Both the position numbers and the translations under genes were made by a program. Under the pieces are notes generated by a model. It did no database searches and was not told the DNA's origin. It was given only the letters and a program-made list of their open reading frames with translations. This document shows positions 58,701 to 64,000 of a stretch of DNA of 64,000 bases, in pieces. The stretch comes from Sclerodactyla briareus (Eukaryota; Echinodermata; Holothuroidea; Dendrochirotida; Sclerodactylidae). Numbering within the stretch: the stretch's first letter is position 1; each line of letters begins with the position of its first letter. The stretch is from positions 147,235 through 211,234 of the forward strand of contig JAODTK010005625.1 in the NCBI GenBank assembly GCA_026419785.1. The letters run 5' to 3'.

Positions 58701-59183
58701 TATGGTACAGATGGCACACACAGATTGCTTCCCCTTGCTTTGCTATCTCAATCCTAAATGGCTTTCCTGTACTATTCCGGACACGGAACTGTCACTTTTC
58801 CCCCTTTGATATCAGTCGCGCAGCTTCTCCACAATGAATATTAACACATGAATATAAAATTCAATACTGAACAGCTGAACTTTAAGAATTGATGATGAGG
58901 ACGATTTTAATCTACTTTTCTCTCAGATTTCTCAGCACCCATTTTTCACCCCTGAAAATTTCCACAGGAGTACCCAGATCCTTAATTTTGGTAAAAGGAT
59001 GGCATTACTGAAAATTGCTAATTGCTAATATAACAAAATAATATTGATTTTTATTAATAAAAATTTTAATTTCAATTTTTAAAAATTTATCATTAAAAAA
59101 AATCGTCATAATTGTCTCTTCTGATTCTTCCCACAGTCCATGCTCCACGCAAGTGGCCAAGAATCTGTTCACGCATCCACTAG
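36006..59183 (+). CDS. PDE2A: PDE2A-like cyclic nucleotide phosphodiesterase gene, partial (four exons)
   Basis: This entry spans a split gene; the exons are listed separately. PDE2A is a cytosolic or membrane-associated homodimer that hydrolyses cAMP and cGMP and is stimulated by cGMP binding to its second GAF domain. Read in order, the exons match vertebrate PDE2A collinearly from the middle of GAF-A to the first residues of GAF-B. The residues between NK and HCF fit with no gap, and QVAKNLFTH looks identical. Introns are about 1,605, 6,880 and 14,336 bp, all GT...AG. The N-terminus, the cGMP-binding GAF-B core and the catalytic HD domain are absent; they should lie upstream and downstream. 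Exons B and C each contain a frame break and the C-D junction is out of phase by one base. The comparison is from recalled family sequence, not a search. Other GAF phosphodiesterases (PDE5, 6, 10, 11) fit less well because they lack this HCF/VLTSTLA/QVAKN combination. Confidence 0.85.
36214..36311. mobile_element. Short MITE with TTAAAGG-type ends
   Basis: TTAAAGGGGAACTCCAGGC and the inverse GCCTGGGTTCCCCTTTAA bound only ~98 bp, with TTAA at both edges. It sits in the intron after PDE2A exon A. Confidence 0.75.
36312..37270. other. Intron A-B, unassigned
   Basis: A doubled CACCCGGTGAATTC occurs at 36897-36926. No other structure seen. Confidence 0.4.
37273..37453. repeat. GGAT-derived minisatellite
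   Basis: A short (GGAT)n run grades into repeats of GATGGATGGATAGGTGGGCTA and GATGGGTGGGCAG, several of them exact over 30 bp or more. It is in the intron between PDE2A exons A and B. Confidence 0.93.
37680..37808 (+). CDS. PDE2A: PDE2A-like exon B (GAF-A core strand), one frame break
   Basis: The acceptor is TTCTGTCCCACAG and the donor is AG|GTGAAT. From 37681 the +1 frame ends in ENMICVPVINNATSEVIAV followed by ACAINK, against vertebrate QAMLCVPVISRATDQVVAL and ACAFNK, a diagnostic GAF-A segment. The exon starts at phase 0 from exon A, and the first dozen codons in that frame (DDKRTFAENWRC) fit the family better than the +1 frame. One extra or two missing bases near 37716-37722 are therefore implied. 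The exon ends at phase 2 (AG), and the first base of exon C completes a serine, giving a gap-free junction with the family. A minus-strand reading frame across 37608-38171 is a shadow. Confidence 0.87.
38051..38100 (+). other. Possible cryptic or alternative exon in the PDE2A intron
   Basis: GATTTTTTTTTTACAG precedes a 50-bp open stretch (EWEEEYYHWTLYQTMTR in one frame) followed by GTATGT. Exons B and C already join without a gap relative to the family, and 50 bp would shift the frame, so it is not part of the expected transcript. Splice sites can look this good by chance. Confidence 0.2.
38430..38640 (+). repeat. Diverged satellite A monomer
   Basis: TTTTTGGCCAATTTTCC, GGAGCTTATACTTAGTATG and GATCAGGTCAAAGGTCATC follow the order of the array at 6.9-9.4 kb. 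Confidence 0.7.
38774..38894. mobile_element. Possible short MITE
   Basis: CTTGAAAGGAAATTCTACC near 38776 and an inverse-like GTCATTCTCCTTTAAGGAG ending near 38893 resemble the TTAAAGG-type ends. The pairing is imperfect, so this is tentative. Confidence 0.3.
38895..41019. other. Intron B-C, unassigned
   Basis: Nothing recognised beyond short homopolymers. Confidence 0.4.
41020..43029. other. Intron B-C, mostly unassigned
   Basis: AAGGTCAAAAGTCATCTGAGGTCA near 41034 is a satellite-like remnant, and a C-run lies at 42762-42775. No exon seen. Confidence 0.4.
43030..43640 (-). repeat. Satellite A-related repeats, minus orientation
   Basis: CACCAAAACAATAGGGGTTCATC...CCATGGGTTCACATACTACC and AAAAACAATAGGGGTCATCCC...TGGTGACACC are reverse-complement forms of the ACCCTATTGTTTTGG...ATGGGGAACACACATACC blocks of satellite A, spaced about 160 bp. 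TGACCTC motifs (inverse of GAGGTCA) recur. Confidence 0.75.
43655..43735. repeat. CA microsatellite
   Basis: (CA)n with short AAAACACTACCAC and CACAACCAC interruptions. Confidence 0.95.
44127..44350 (+). repeat. Tandem pair, ~120-bp period
   Basis: GAACATTGCTTGGGATTGTTGGGTGAA...TATATCATTGTATGACTATG and GAAACATTGTCGAGATTGTTTGGATGAA...TATATCAACGTATGACCATG, both followed by CCAAT, form two diverged tandem copies. Confidence 0.65.
44689..44800 (+). CDS. PDE2A: PDE2A-like exon C (end of GAF-A and start of connecting helix), one frame break
   Basis: The acceptor is TTTTTTCCTTGCAG and the donor is CAG|GTAAAC. Entering at phase 2, the exon reads FSPVDIRVIRHCFRYT, matching vertebrate FTDEDEHVIQHCFHYT column for column. 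After TAC ACT only five bases (44738-44742) separate this from the next conserved block VLTSTLALQ, where six are expected. One base is therefore missing, and the conserved reading moves to another frame. The tail QIDERTQPRYS is less similar to the family. Its end phase does not agree with exon D by one base, so a second indel close to the donor is possible. Confidence 0.87.
44945..45165 (+). repeat. Satellite G, first partial unit
   Basis: GAGCAATTCTCATAGTCTCTCAAGTA...TATTGCTCCCTATG...GATCCAGGCCA.TTTTAAAAGATT matches the start of units at 46450 and 47006. The unit is broken off before the LINE at 45.26 kb. Confidence 0.8.
45260..45749 (+). pseudogene. LINE remnant: reverse transcriptase C-terminal part and 3' tail
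   Basis: In successive frames I read LGYCNSILHAF and NLSKLQHLHYYAAR, then HWFLPGRYRILFEISVLY with CLGKASSY. Then comes GPFVWNSLLARKLTELRPLQ and CLFNLAFSEYG. These are the ordered landmarks (YCNS, LQ..AAR, HWLPV.YRI.FK, VWNSLP, LF) of the L2/CR1-group reverse transcriptase C-terminal part. Several frame changes and a stop show decay. The 3' end is TGCGCTTTATAAGTG...CCATAATAATAATAAT, a typical LINE tail. The element is 5' truncated. Confidence 0.75.
45750..46071. other. Unassigned, between LINE and satellite G
   Basis: An 80-codon frame (45756-45998) has no recognisable match. It may be a remnant of the first satellite unit or of the LINE target. Confidence 0.35.
46072..47520 (+). repeat. Satellite G array, ~556-bp units
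   Basis: AGAGCAATTCTC recurs at about 46450 and 47006. GGCGAGGCCAC.GTGAGTGAT, GTGTCATCTCTGG.TAGACGACA and ATCAAGGGAGG.GGAAAA recur at the same spacing. Units are diverged with many small indels. Confidence 0.88.
47521..48106. other. Unassigned
   Basis: No feature recognised. Confidence 0.4.
48107..48675 (-). mobile_element. MITE-3 copy 2
   Basis: Read on the minus strand it begins TTAAAGGACAACTGCAGGC and ends CCTGCAGTATGTCCTTC, matching copy 1 at 22919-23501 throughout. The TTAA at its outer edge (48672-48675) suggests a TTAA target. Confidence 0.82.
48720..48740. repeat. Perfect 8-bp hairpin beside the minisatellite
   Basis: ATATCCCC, loop ACTTC, GGGGATAT. It lies 20 bp upstream of the 9-bp minisatellite and 45 bp from MITE-3. 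Confidence 0.8.
48761..48940. repeat. 9-bp minisatellite, 20 units
   Basis: There are exactly 20 copies of TCCGCCGC(G/A). Only the ninth base varies: A in units 5, 7, 15, 17 and 19, G elsewhere. All six frames are open, giving Ala-Ala-Ser, Ala-Ala-Asp, Arg-rich and Pro-rich repeat peptides; none is evidence of a gene. GC content is far above the surroundings. Confidence 0.97.
48941..49640 (+). repeat. Satellite C block, ~117-bp units
   Basis: After two introductory units with GAAATCT.GGATGAGTTCG.AAGTGGGC, three to four units carry GGAGGTCATTTCAAGGTCATC (49312, 49427), TTTGCAAAATT and GATTTGAACGAAACTTGGTGG-like blocks. The same sequence occurs at 11080-11490. Confidence 0.88.
49641..51760 (+). 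repeat. Satellite B array, ~150-bp units, interrupted by a hAT-like element
   Basis: Units start with TTCTACTACAG.TCAAATCGGATGAT-like words near 49803, 49952, 50100, 50252 and, after the insertion, 51677. Removing the 1,273-bp insertion places the last at 50404, in register with the ~150-bp period. Within units GGTCAGTATAT and GGGTCAT recur. Confidence 0.75.
50318..51590. mobile_element. hAT-like DNA transposon, non-autonomous or decayed
   Basis: The left end is TAGGGCTTGGACAAACGCG; the right end, inverted, is TAGGGCTCGGTACTAATGC. The flanking 8-mers TACATGGG and CATATGGG agree at six positions, as expected for an aged 8-bp hAT target duplication. Length is 1,273 bp. Subterminal sequence is rich in GCGAT words near the left end. 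A 153-codon plus-strand frame (50962-51423) and an overlapping minus-strand frame have no transposase motifs that I recognise. Confidence 0.7.
51761..53884. other. Intron C-D, unassigned
   Basis: No repeat partner, exon or RNA gene recognised. Confidence 0.4.
53885..54420. other. GC-rich stretch with inverted repeats
   Basis: CTTACGGT...ACCGTAAG (8-bp arms, 54274-54311) and a second occurrence of GACCGCATGGTTT as inverse ATGGTTTGCGGTC (54246-54259) give a foldable region. GGTCCAGAC near 53947 is repeated inverted near 54298. It may be a decayed inverted-repeat element. The 131-codon minus-strand frame across it is unrecognised. Confidence 0.3.
54421..57610. other. Intron C-D, unassigned
   Basis: There is a C-run at 56915-56933. 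Open frames up to 120 codons (54799-55161) and 89 codons (55439-55708) show no family signature. Confidence 0.4.
57611..57644. repeat. Perfect 12-bp inverted repeat (hairpin)
   Basis: TGTTGTCTCAGA, 10-base loop, TCTGAGACAACA. No T-run or partner copy seen; the role is unknown. Confidence 0.85.
57645..58374. other. Intron C-D, unassigned
   Basis: No feature recognised. Confidence 0.4.
58375..58687 (+). repeat. tRNA-derived SINE, copy 3
   Basis: TCAGTTGGTGGAGTCGTCCGCC (58381-58402) resembles box A with its flank, and GGGGTCGGGTCATT near 58427 a degraded box B. The body shares GGCCTTCTCGCTGG, AAGGATTGGAGCGGG, TGTCTGCCTTATCGCCTC and GCTTGAATAGGTCC with the SINE at 13470. It ends with TTGCTCGGCATGTACAT and an A-rich tail. 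It lies 450 bp upstream of PDE2A exon D. Confidence 0.75.
58688..59136. other. Intron C-D 3' end
   Basis: AT-rich sequence, with T- and A-rich words at 59030-59105, leads into the pyrimidine tract and AG acceptor of exon D. Confidence 0.5.
59137..59183 (+). CDS. PDE2A: PDE2A-like exon D (start of GAF-B)
   Basis: This 47-bp exon follows TTCTGATTCTTCCCACAG and precedes the donor GTAGGT. Read after the first base it gives PCSTQVAKNLFTHPL. QVAKNLFTH appears identical to the start of GAF-B in vertebrate PDE2A, where it is followed by LDD. Read from base 1 instead, it gives SMLHASGQESVHASTR, also open but without a match, so the frame choice rests on homology. The phase carried from exon C is off by one base. 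No continuation (the VSVLLQEI segment) was found in the 4.8 kb that remains, so the next exon is probably outside the window. Confidence 0.78.
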
Positions 59184-59269
59184 GTAGGTTCAGAGATGAT
59201 GCAATTCTATGGTCACCATTGCCCCTGGAGGCTAAAATCCCTCAATGCTAATATTAACCTTCTCCTCCC

Positions 59270-59935
59270 CCACCATAAATGCACCACTGGTAGTCCCATC
59301 CTCCTCCCCCCCCAAACGCTCTCACAGAAAGCTGCCAGACTGGGCGCCCTCGGTGGAGGCCGATGAATCGGACACTGACTTCCTGGATCCGGAGACAATT
59401 GCGACCAGGTAACACCAGCAGCAGGGAGATCAGAATACCTCCAGCTGACCCCTTCTTCCTCTGCGAGGATCATCATAGGTCCTCCTCAGGGTCGCACCAG
59501 CCATCACCGTCTGGGGCGGTATAGCGGAACAGACACCCTTGAGGCCCTCTCCCAGCTCAATCAGTTCCCCTTTAAACCGACCCACCCTGAGGTTTCTCCT
59601 CCCCCTCAGCAAGCATATCATGGGGGGGAACAAGTCCAGTGGGTCAGAGATGCCGCATCCCATCAGCACCATCGTTGGACGAGGATGGCCAGCCACAGGA
59701 CGAGGAGTTCATAGAGGGGGTCGCCTCAGACCAGGCTATTGCAGAGTTGCACCAGGGTGCCACCCCTCCTATTGAATCCCGCTCCGGACCTCAACGTGAG
59801 ACAGACGCCCCTTTTGGGAGGAGCTGTCGTCTATACTGGCAGAGGAAGCTGACACTGACCAGCAACAGGCGAGGAAGGACGTCCCTAGGCGAGACCCACT
59901 GAGGAAGCCATCACCCTATGCTCACCACTAGGTTC
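59270..59935 (+). pseudogene. Frameshifted, transposon-like ORF in the intron after exon D
   Basis: Protein-like segments appear in changing plus-strand frames. These are LPDWAPSVEADESDTDFLD, then DTLEALSQLNQFPFKPTHP, then SLDEDGQPQDEEFIEGVASD and DQAIAELHQGATPP. Last come ELSSILAEEAD and KDVPRRDPLRKPSPYAHH before TAG. The product would be acidic and proline-rich, reminiscent of gag-like first ORFs of retroelements (DIRS or Gypsy type), but I see no zinc knuckle or enzyme motif. Base composition (GC-rich) differs from the flanks, fitting an inserted element. Confidence 0.35.
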
Positions 59936-60226
59936 CAGGTGACCACGAGAAGGTCGGACCAATTGACTGCACCTCATGCTGCAGAAGAAACACAGCGTCT
60001 TGGAGCTTGATGGTCCGCACACGCTCAGCGTCCACTGTATCGAGCAGCCAGTCTGGTCACCCAGCTCATCCAAAACCTGTCATGTATAAATCTGTTTTCT
60101 GCCACCACTCCACTGTTCCGTTGATTGGTTGGAGGCATTTCGTTTTTTTGTTGCATTGCCAGCCGCTACCGTTCGCCCTCCATTTTCATCACAGTTGTTG
60201 ACCTTGTGCTTCTGTTGGTAAGTTAA

Positions 60227-60637
60227 AGGGAAAGTCCAGCCAAAAAATATTAACAATGTCAAAATTATATGTGCGTTGAAATCCATGCCAATGGAAAAAC
60301 TTTGTTTCGAAAATTGTAGTATCAAGTTTTAAAGATTGGTATTTATCACAACTAAAATTGGAATTTTTGCAATTGGCAACATTTGATGATGTCATTTGTT
60401 CCTACCCATTATATGCTTAAAAGAAATATTAACTTTTACTCCATATTTGGTAGAATATGTTATCAAAGAGATCACCAATTTGCCAAAATCGCCCAATTTA
60501 TATCTATAAATTCAAGAACCATATCTCCTCAACCAGACTGCTATGAAGTTGGAACAAAGTGGATATGCACATGATTTCACATACTCTATAATTTTATAAT
60601 GTTAAAACAGAGTGATATTCAGATGATATTCCTTTAA
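60227..60637 (+). mobile_element. MITE-5 copy 2 (TTAA-flanked)
   Basis: It begins TTAAAGGGAAAGTCCAGCC and ends GATATTCCTTTAA, about 410 bp. It aligns in inverse orientation with 32640-33009, including GCAATTGGCAACATTTG and ACCATATCTCCTCAACCAGAC against its partner. Confidence 0.78.
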
Positions 60638-60893
60638 GGAGCAACATGAACAGACTATGTTTTTTCCTTTGTATCCAGTGCAGCAAACTCACTTGCTGTT
60701 AAATTTTCCTTTGCTTTTTCCACTTTTGAATTTCTTCCTTTTCATAACTTTTTTCAATAATGTTTTGTTTTTGCACACTTTTTAATTGAGGTATTTCCCA
60801 CTCACATTTCTTATTTCTTGATGAAGCAGAAAACTCGATACATCAGGCAGCATGTTGTGTTTTATTATTTGAATGCCTGGCTTGAAACCATGT
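60638..60893. other. Unassigned
   Basis: Pyrimidine-rich, no feature recognised. Confidence 0.4.
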
Positions 60894-61720
60894 AACTACC
60901 TCCGACCCCACCTGGATAGATCAAGCTCGTACTCGGCTTAGTTGGTTCCCATGATGAGTACACACACCATCTGTAATCTTTAGGGTCAGTCAATGTCATC
61001 TGAGGTCAGCGTGGTCAAAAGTCTGAAATCCTTGCCAACATGATAAAGCCTGAATGCTTTGGACCTATCAGGCTGAATTTTTTTGTTTGCTGCTTTCTCA
61101 TGGGGATTACAAGAGCATATTTTTTGGTGGTTGATTAAGGTTACCTTTTCCAAAATTTTGAGAATTGGTTAACATTGATATTTTGGCCATTGTTTTTGGC
61201 TTTTAACACATGGTGACTCACCCTGCCTTTGATTGGTTCCGCTCAGGCATACCTGCATGTGTATGCCCATGAAGAGTGCATGATCCCTATGTTTTGGGGT
61301 TCAGGTCAAGAGTCATTTGAGGTCACATAGTCTAAAACCTTGTAAACCTGTATTCTGTCAAATCGAGGTCAACAGAGGTCACAAATATTGAAACCTTGTG
61401 AACATGAACACTGGAATGGAATGTCAGAATCAGGATCACTGAAGCCATTTCTGGCTTCCTGATTATCTCTGTGACTCCAATCTATGTTGTCATTGTAGGT
61501 GTGTGTGCGTATGTGTGACACTATGCTTGTAAACAAGGTGAGGTAAGGTAACTGGATCAGGTGGATGTTGGGTATATGAAACCTGCCCGTAATGAGTACA
61601 TCGTCGCGTTCTCTATTGTTTTTAGGTCAGCGTCAAAGGTCAACTGTGTGAGCAGAGGTTAAATGTCTGAAAAGGCTCAAGTTTAAAATTTTGTTTAAGA
61701 AACTTTCTTATGGGGAGGTA
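60894..61720 (+). repeat. Diverged satellite A units
   Basis: CGACCCCACCTGGATAGATC, GTTCCCATGATGAGTACA, TTAGGGTCAGTCAATGTCATC and GATATTTTGGCCATTG occur in array order, spread over about 2.5 units with extra insertions. Confidence 0.75.
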
Positions 61721-61783
61721 CAAGAGCACGTTGCTTTTTGTCCGCCTGAATGAAATTCAGGAGGAGACTAGAGTGGTCACTAT

Positions 61784-61834
61784 GCGGTGTGTGTGTGTAG
61801 GTGTGTGTGTGCGTGTGGTGTGTGGTGTGTGTGG
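61784..61834. repeat. GT microsatellite
   Basis: Short, interrupted (GT)n within the degraded satellite region. Confidence 0.85.
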
Positions 61835-62099
61835 GTTGTCACACTTGATCGTGAGCAGGATATCTTCGAACGAGCAAGTGCTATTGCCCGACAAAATTTT
61901 CAGGGTAGCATGTGGGTTGGGGTGATCACGATCTGATTAGATTTGGACGCGCAAGTCAATAAATTAAGTGATGGTAATTAGCCTATTCTGTAATCGATTG
62001 TTTAGGCTCGGGAGCGAGATTACGGATGAACGTAGGTGCTATGGTGACTTGTTTGGCGCCATAGATGCGGGCTATGAGGTATATGAACTGATTAATTTT
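61835..62099. other. Unassigned
   Basis: Nothing clear; possibly a unit fragment joining the A and D satellites. Confidence 0.35.
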
Positions 62100-64000
62100 C
62101 AGCGTAAAAATAGGTCGGTCAAAGGTCAATTCGGGGTCAAAAACCACCAGTTTTTTGGCGCATAACATGGGAACCGAATGTCTTGCAATGGTTGGGAGGT
62201 GCACCATTGTGATTCACTCGTGGACCTCCATCCGTGGACCTTTGACCTCCATTTGACCTTTACCATGTTTTTGGCGAATCAAATTTCGAGGCCCATTTAG
62301 GATCTCAAGGTACCTTCTGACGAAACAGACCATAATGTGACCCCATGTGACCTTTGTGCGTGAGATATCGGAGGTCAACGTTTTCAATTTGAAATTAAGT
62401 GCAGTTCATATGTTCAGGATGTTCATAGTGATTTTGTCATTGTGATTTTTAGAATCACAGGTCAAACTACCCCTGGTAATGAGTCAAAGTCAAATGTCAA
62501 TTGATGTGCCCCTATTTTTAGCAGTTACATGGCAACGAAAATTGAAATTGTCAATTCCTGTCAAAAGTTTGGATATGTGACAGAGCTGTGTGTGCTGACC
62601 TAGACGAACAAAACTCCCGCTTCAATCTGGCCGCACTTGGTTCTCAAGTTCAAGGGTTCAAAGGTCTGGTTTTGATACCTTTTTGCCATAGGCATCGGCA
62701 GTATACTTTGTACTTTTTATACAACTTGCCAAATAGTTGTGTTCCTGCAAACTTCCAGTGACCTTTCTGATGTGGGTTAAATTTCAGACAGGTGTAACCC
62801 ATCTAGGTGTTACATTTGTTTTATGAAAATGGTCATGTCATCCGAGTCCATTAACGGTCAATTGAGGTCAAAAACTGATTTTGGTACTTTTTCTGCAATA
62901 AGTACAGGGGCGTATTTCATCAGAAGACAAAATGCCCAGGATTGATGTATCCCATGAGTTCCAATTTTCTTAAAACTTCCATGTAATTGAAGGTCATTGC
63001 AAGGTCACTAAAAAAAGGGGTCAAAAACTGTTTTTTGGCTATATCGGAGAATTGATATCTGCGAAGGCTGGAAGGTTCACCTTGTGATATAATTGTTGAC
63101 CTGACATGGTTTGTGCTCTGATCTCAATTTTATACCTCTGTCGGGGGTCATGTGGTTAAAGTTGAGTCCTTTAATAAATGTGCTTATTTACGGGAGTTAT
63201 GGCAAAAAAAATAGAAACTGGTTATTTTGGATATGTTGATACACCTTGTGTGCTTATATGGAGGAGACCACTCCGCGCTTTCGATCTGACACTTACTTTG
63301 AGTAGTTAGTATACCAGGGGTCAAGTTTACTTTAATAGGCTTTCTCCGCAATAACATAGGCGTGTTCATTGGATGCATATGCTTCTACGGGTGGATGGCA
63401 TCACATGGCGATGCGTGCATTTTTATAAACCGCCATGTCATTGTGAAGTCATCATTCAAAGGTCACGAGGGGTAAAAACTGTTTTAGTAATTTCTTTGCA
63501 TTTTAGCACTTGGTCAGTTCATCTAAATGCAAAATGCTCCTAGGAGTGGATATATCACATGGATATTTTACAATTTTCATTAAAAACTGGCCCATGTCAT
63601 TAAGGTCATTCCGGTCCTAGCTGAGTCAACTGTTTTCGGTCCATAATCGGAGAATTGAATATCTGTGAAGACGGAGTGTGTTCAGCCATTTATAGGTCAT
63701 TTTGACAAAAAACGGTCAGGTGTTGGACCTCCGACCTCAATTTGCACCTCTGTCGGGTGGCAGGGTTAAGGTTGAGTCTTTGTAATAAAATGTCTTATTT
63801 TAGGAGTTACAGTCAAAAAAAATTGGAAACTGGTTTTATTTTTATTGGATCTTTGATTAGACCTTTGTGTGCTTTATGGAGAAACCCAACTCCCGCTTTG
63901 ATTCGACACAATACTTTGGTATTACAAGGGGTCAAAGTTTAATTTATATCTTCTTTCGACAATAACATTAGGCGTGTTTTCAATTGGAATCGCAATATGC
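62100..64000 (+). repeat. Satellite D array, second block, running off the window
   Basis: ACTCCCGCTTC-type landmarks occur near 62608, 63270 and 63888, about 620-660 bp apart. CTAGGAGTGGATATATCACATGGATA, CCATAATCGGAGAATTGA and TCAATTTG.ACCTCTGTCGGG tie it to the 3.65-5.56 kb block. The array is cut by the window end. Confidence 0.9.

Overview
This is eukaryotic nuclear DNA. It has low gene density, long introns with GT/AG splice sites, dense interspersed and tandem repeats, tRNA-derived SINEs, LINE remnants and several families of miniature inverted-repeat elements (MITEs). The only host gene I can name is a fragment of a phosphodiesterase 2A (PDE2A) homologue. The rest is repeat-rich, AT-leaning intergenic and intronic sequence with many satellites carrying AGGTCA motifs. 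I infer a marine invertebrate, perhaps a non-vertebrate deuterostome (echinoderm, hemichordate or cephalochordate). That is a weak inference, because no rRNA, mitochondrial or taxon-diagnostic gene is present.

Layout. Bases 1-9.4 kb are mostly tandem or dispersed repeats: a GT microsatellite, a MITE nested in a TCTG-linked dispersed repeat, a ~600-bp satellite (2.46-5.56 kb), a ~440-bp tandem duplication (5.59-6.40 kb) and a ~310-bp dimeric satellite (6.89-9.40 kb). From 9.4 to 36 kb there is unannotatable sequence sprinkled with tRNA-like SINE pieces, MITEs, two minus-strand LINE 3' ends and dispersed duplicate pairs. From 36.0 to 59.2 kb, four plus-strand exons of a PDE2A-like gene cover most of GAF-A and the first residues of GAF-B. 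Their introns (about 1.6, 6.9 and 14.3 kb) hold minisatellites, satellites, a LINE, a hAT-like element and MITEs. From 59.2 kb to the end lies the next intron, with a frameshifted transposon-like ORF, a TTAA-flanked MITE, relics of the ~310-bp satellite and a second block of the ~600-bp satellite that runs off the end.

How parts relate. The PDE2A exons are collinear with the vertebrate protein: the middle of GAF-A, the CVPV...NK segment, the HCF..VLTSTLA helix, then QVAKNLFTH at the start of GAF-B. The 5' end, GAF-B proper and the catalytic HD domain are not in the window. Exons B and C each need a one- or two-base frame correction although their splice sites are good, and the C-D junction is one base out of phase. 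I read this as base-level assembly error more readily than pseudogenisation.

The most informative non-genic structures are three nested insertions: a hAT-like element inside a ~150-bp array, a LINE at the head of a ~556-bp array, and a MITE inside a dispersed repeat. Also notable are MITE families sharing the terminus TTAAAGG, satellites whose periods are multiples of ~150 bp, and a highly uniform 20-unit 9-bp minisatellite. I found no CRISPR array, no bacterial operon and no clearly new multi-gene system.
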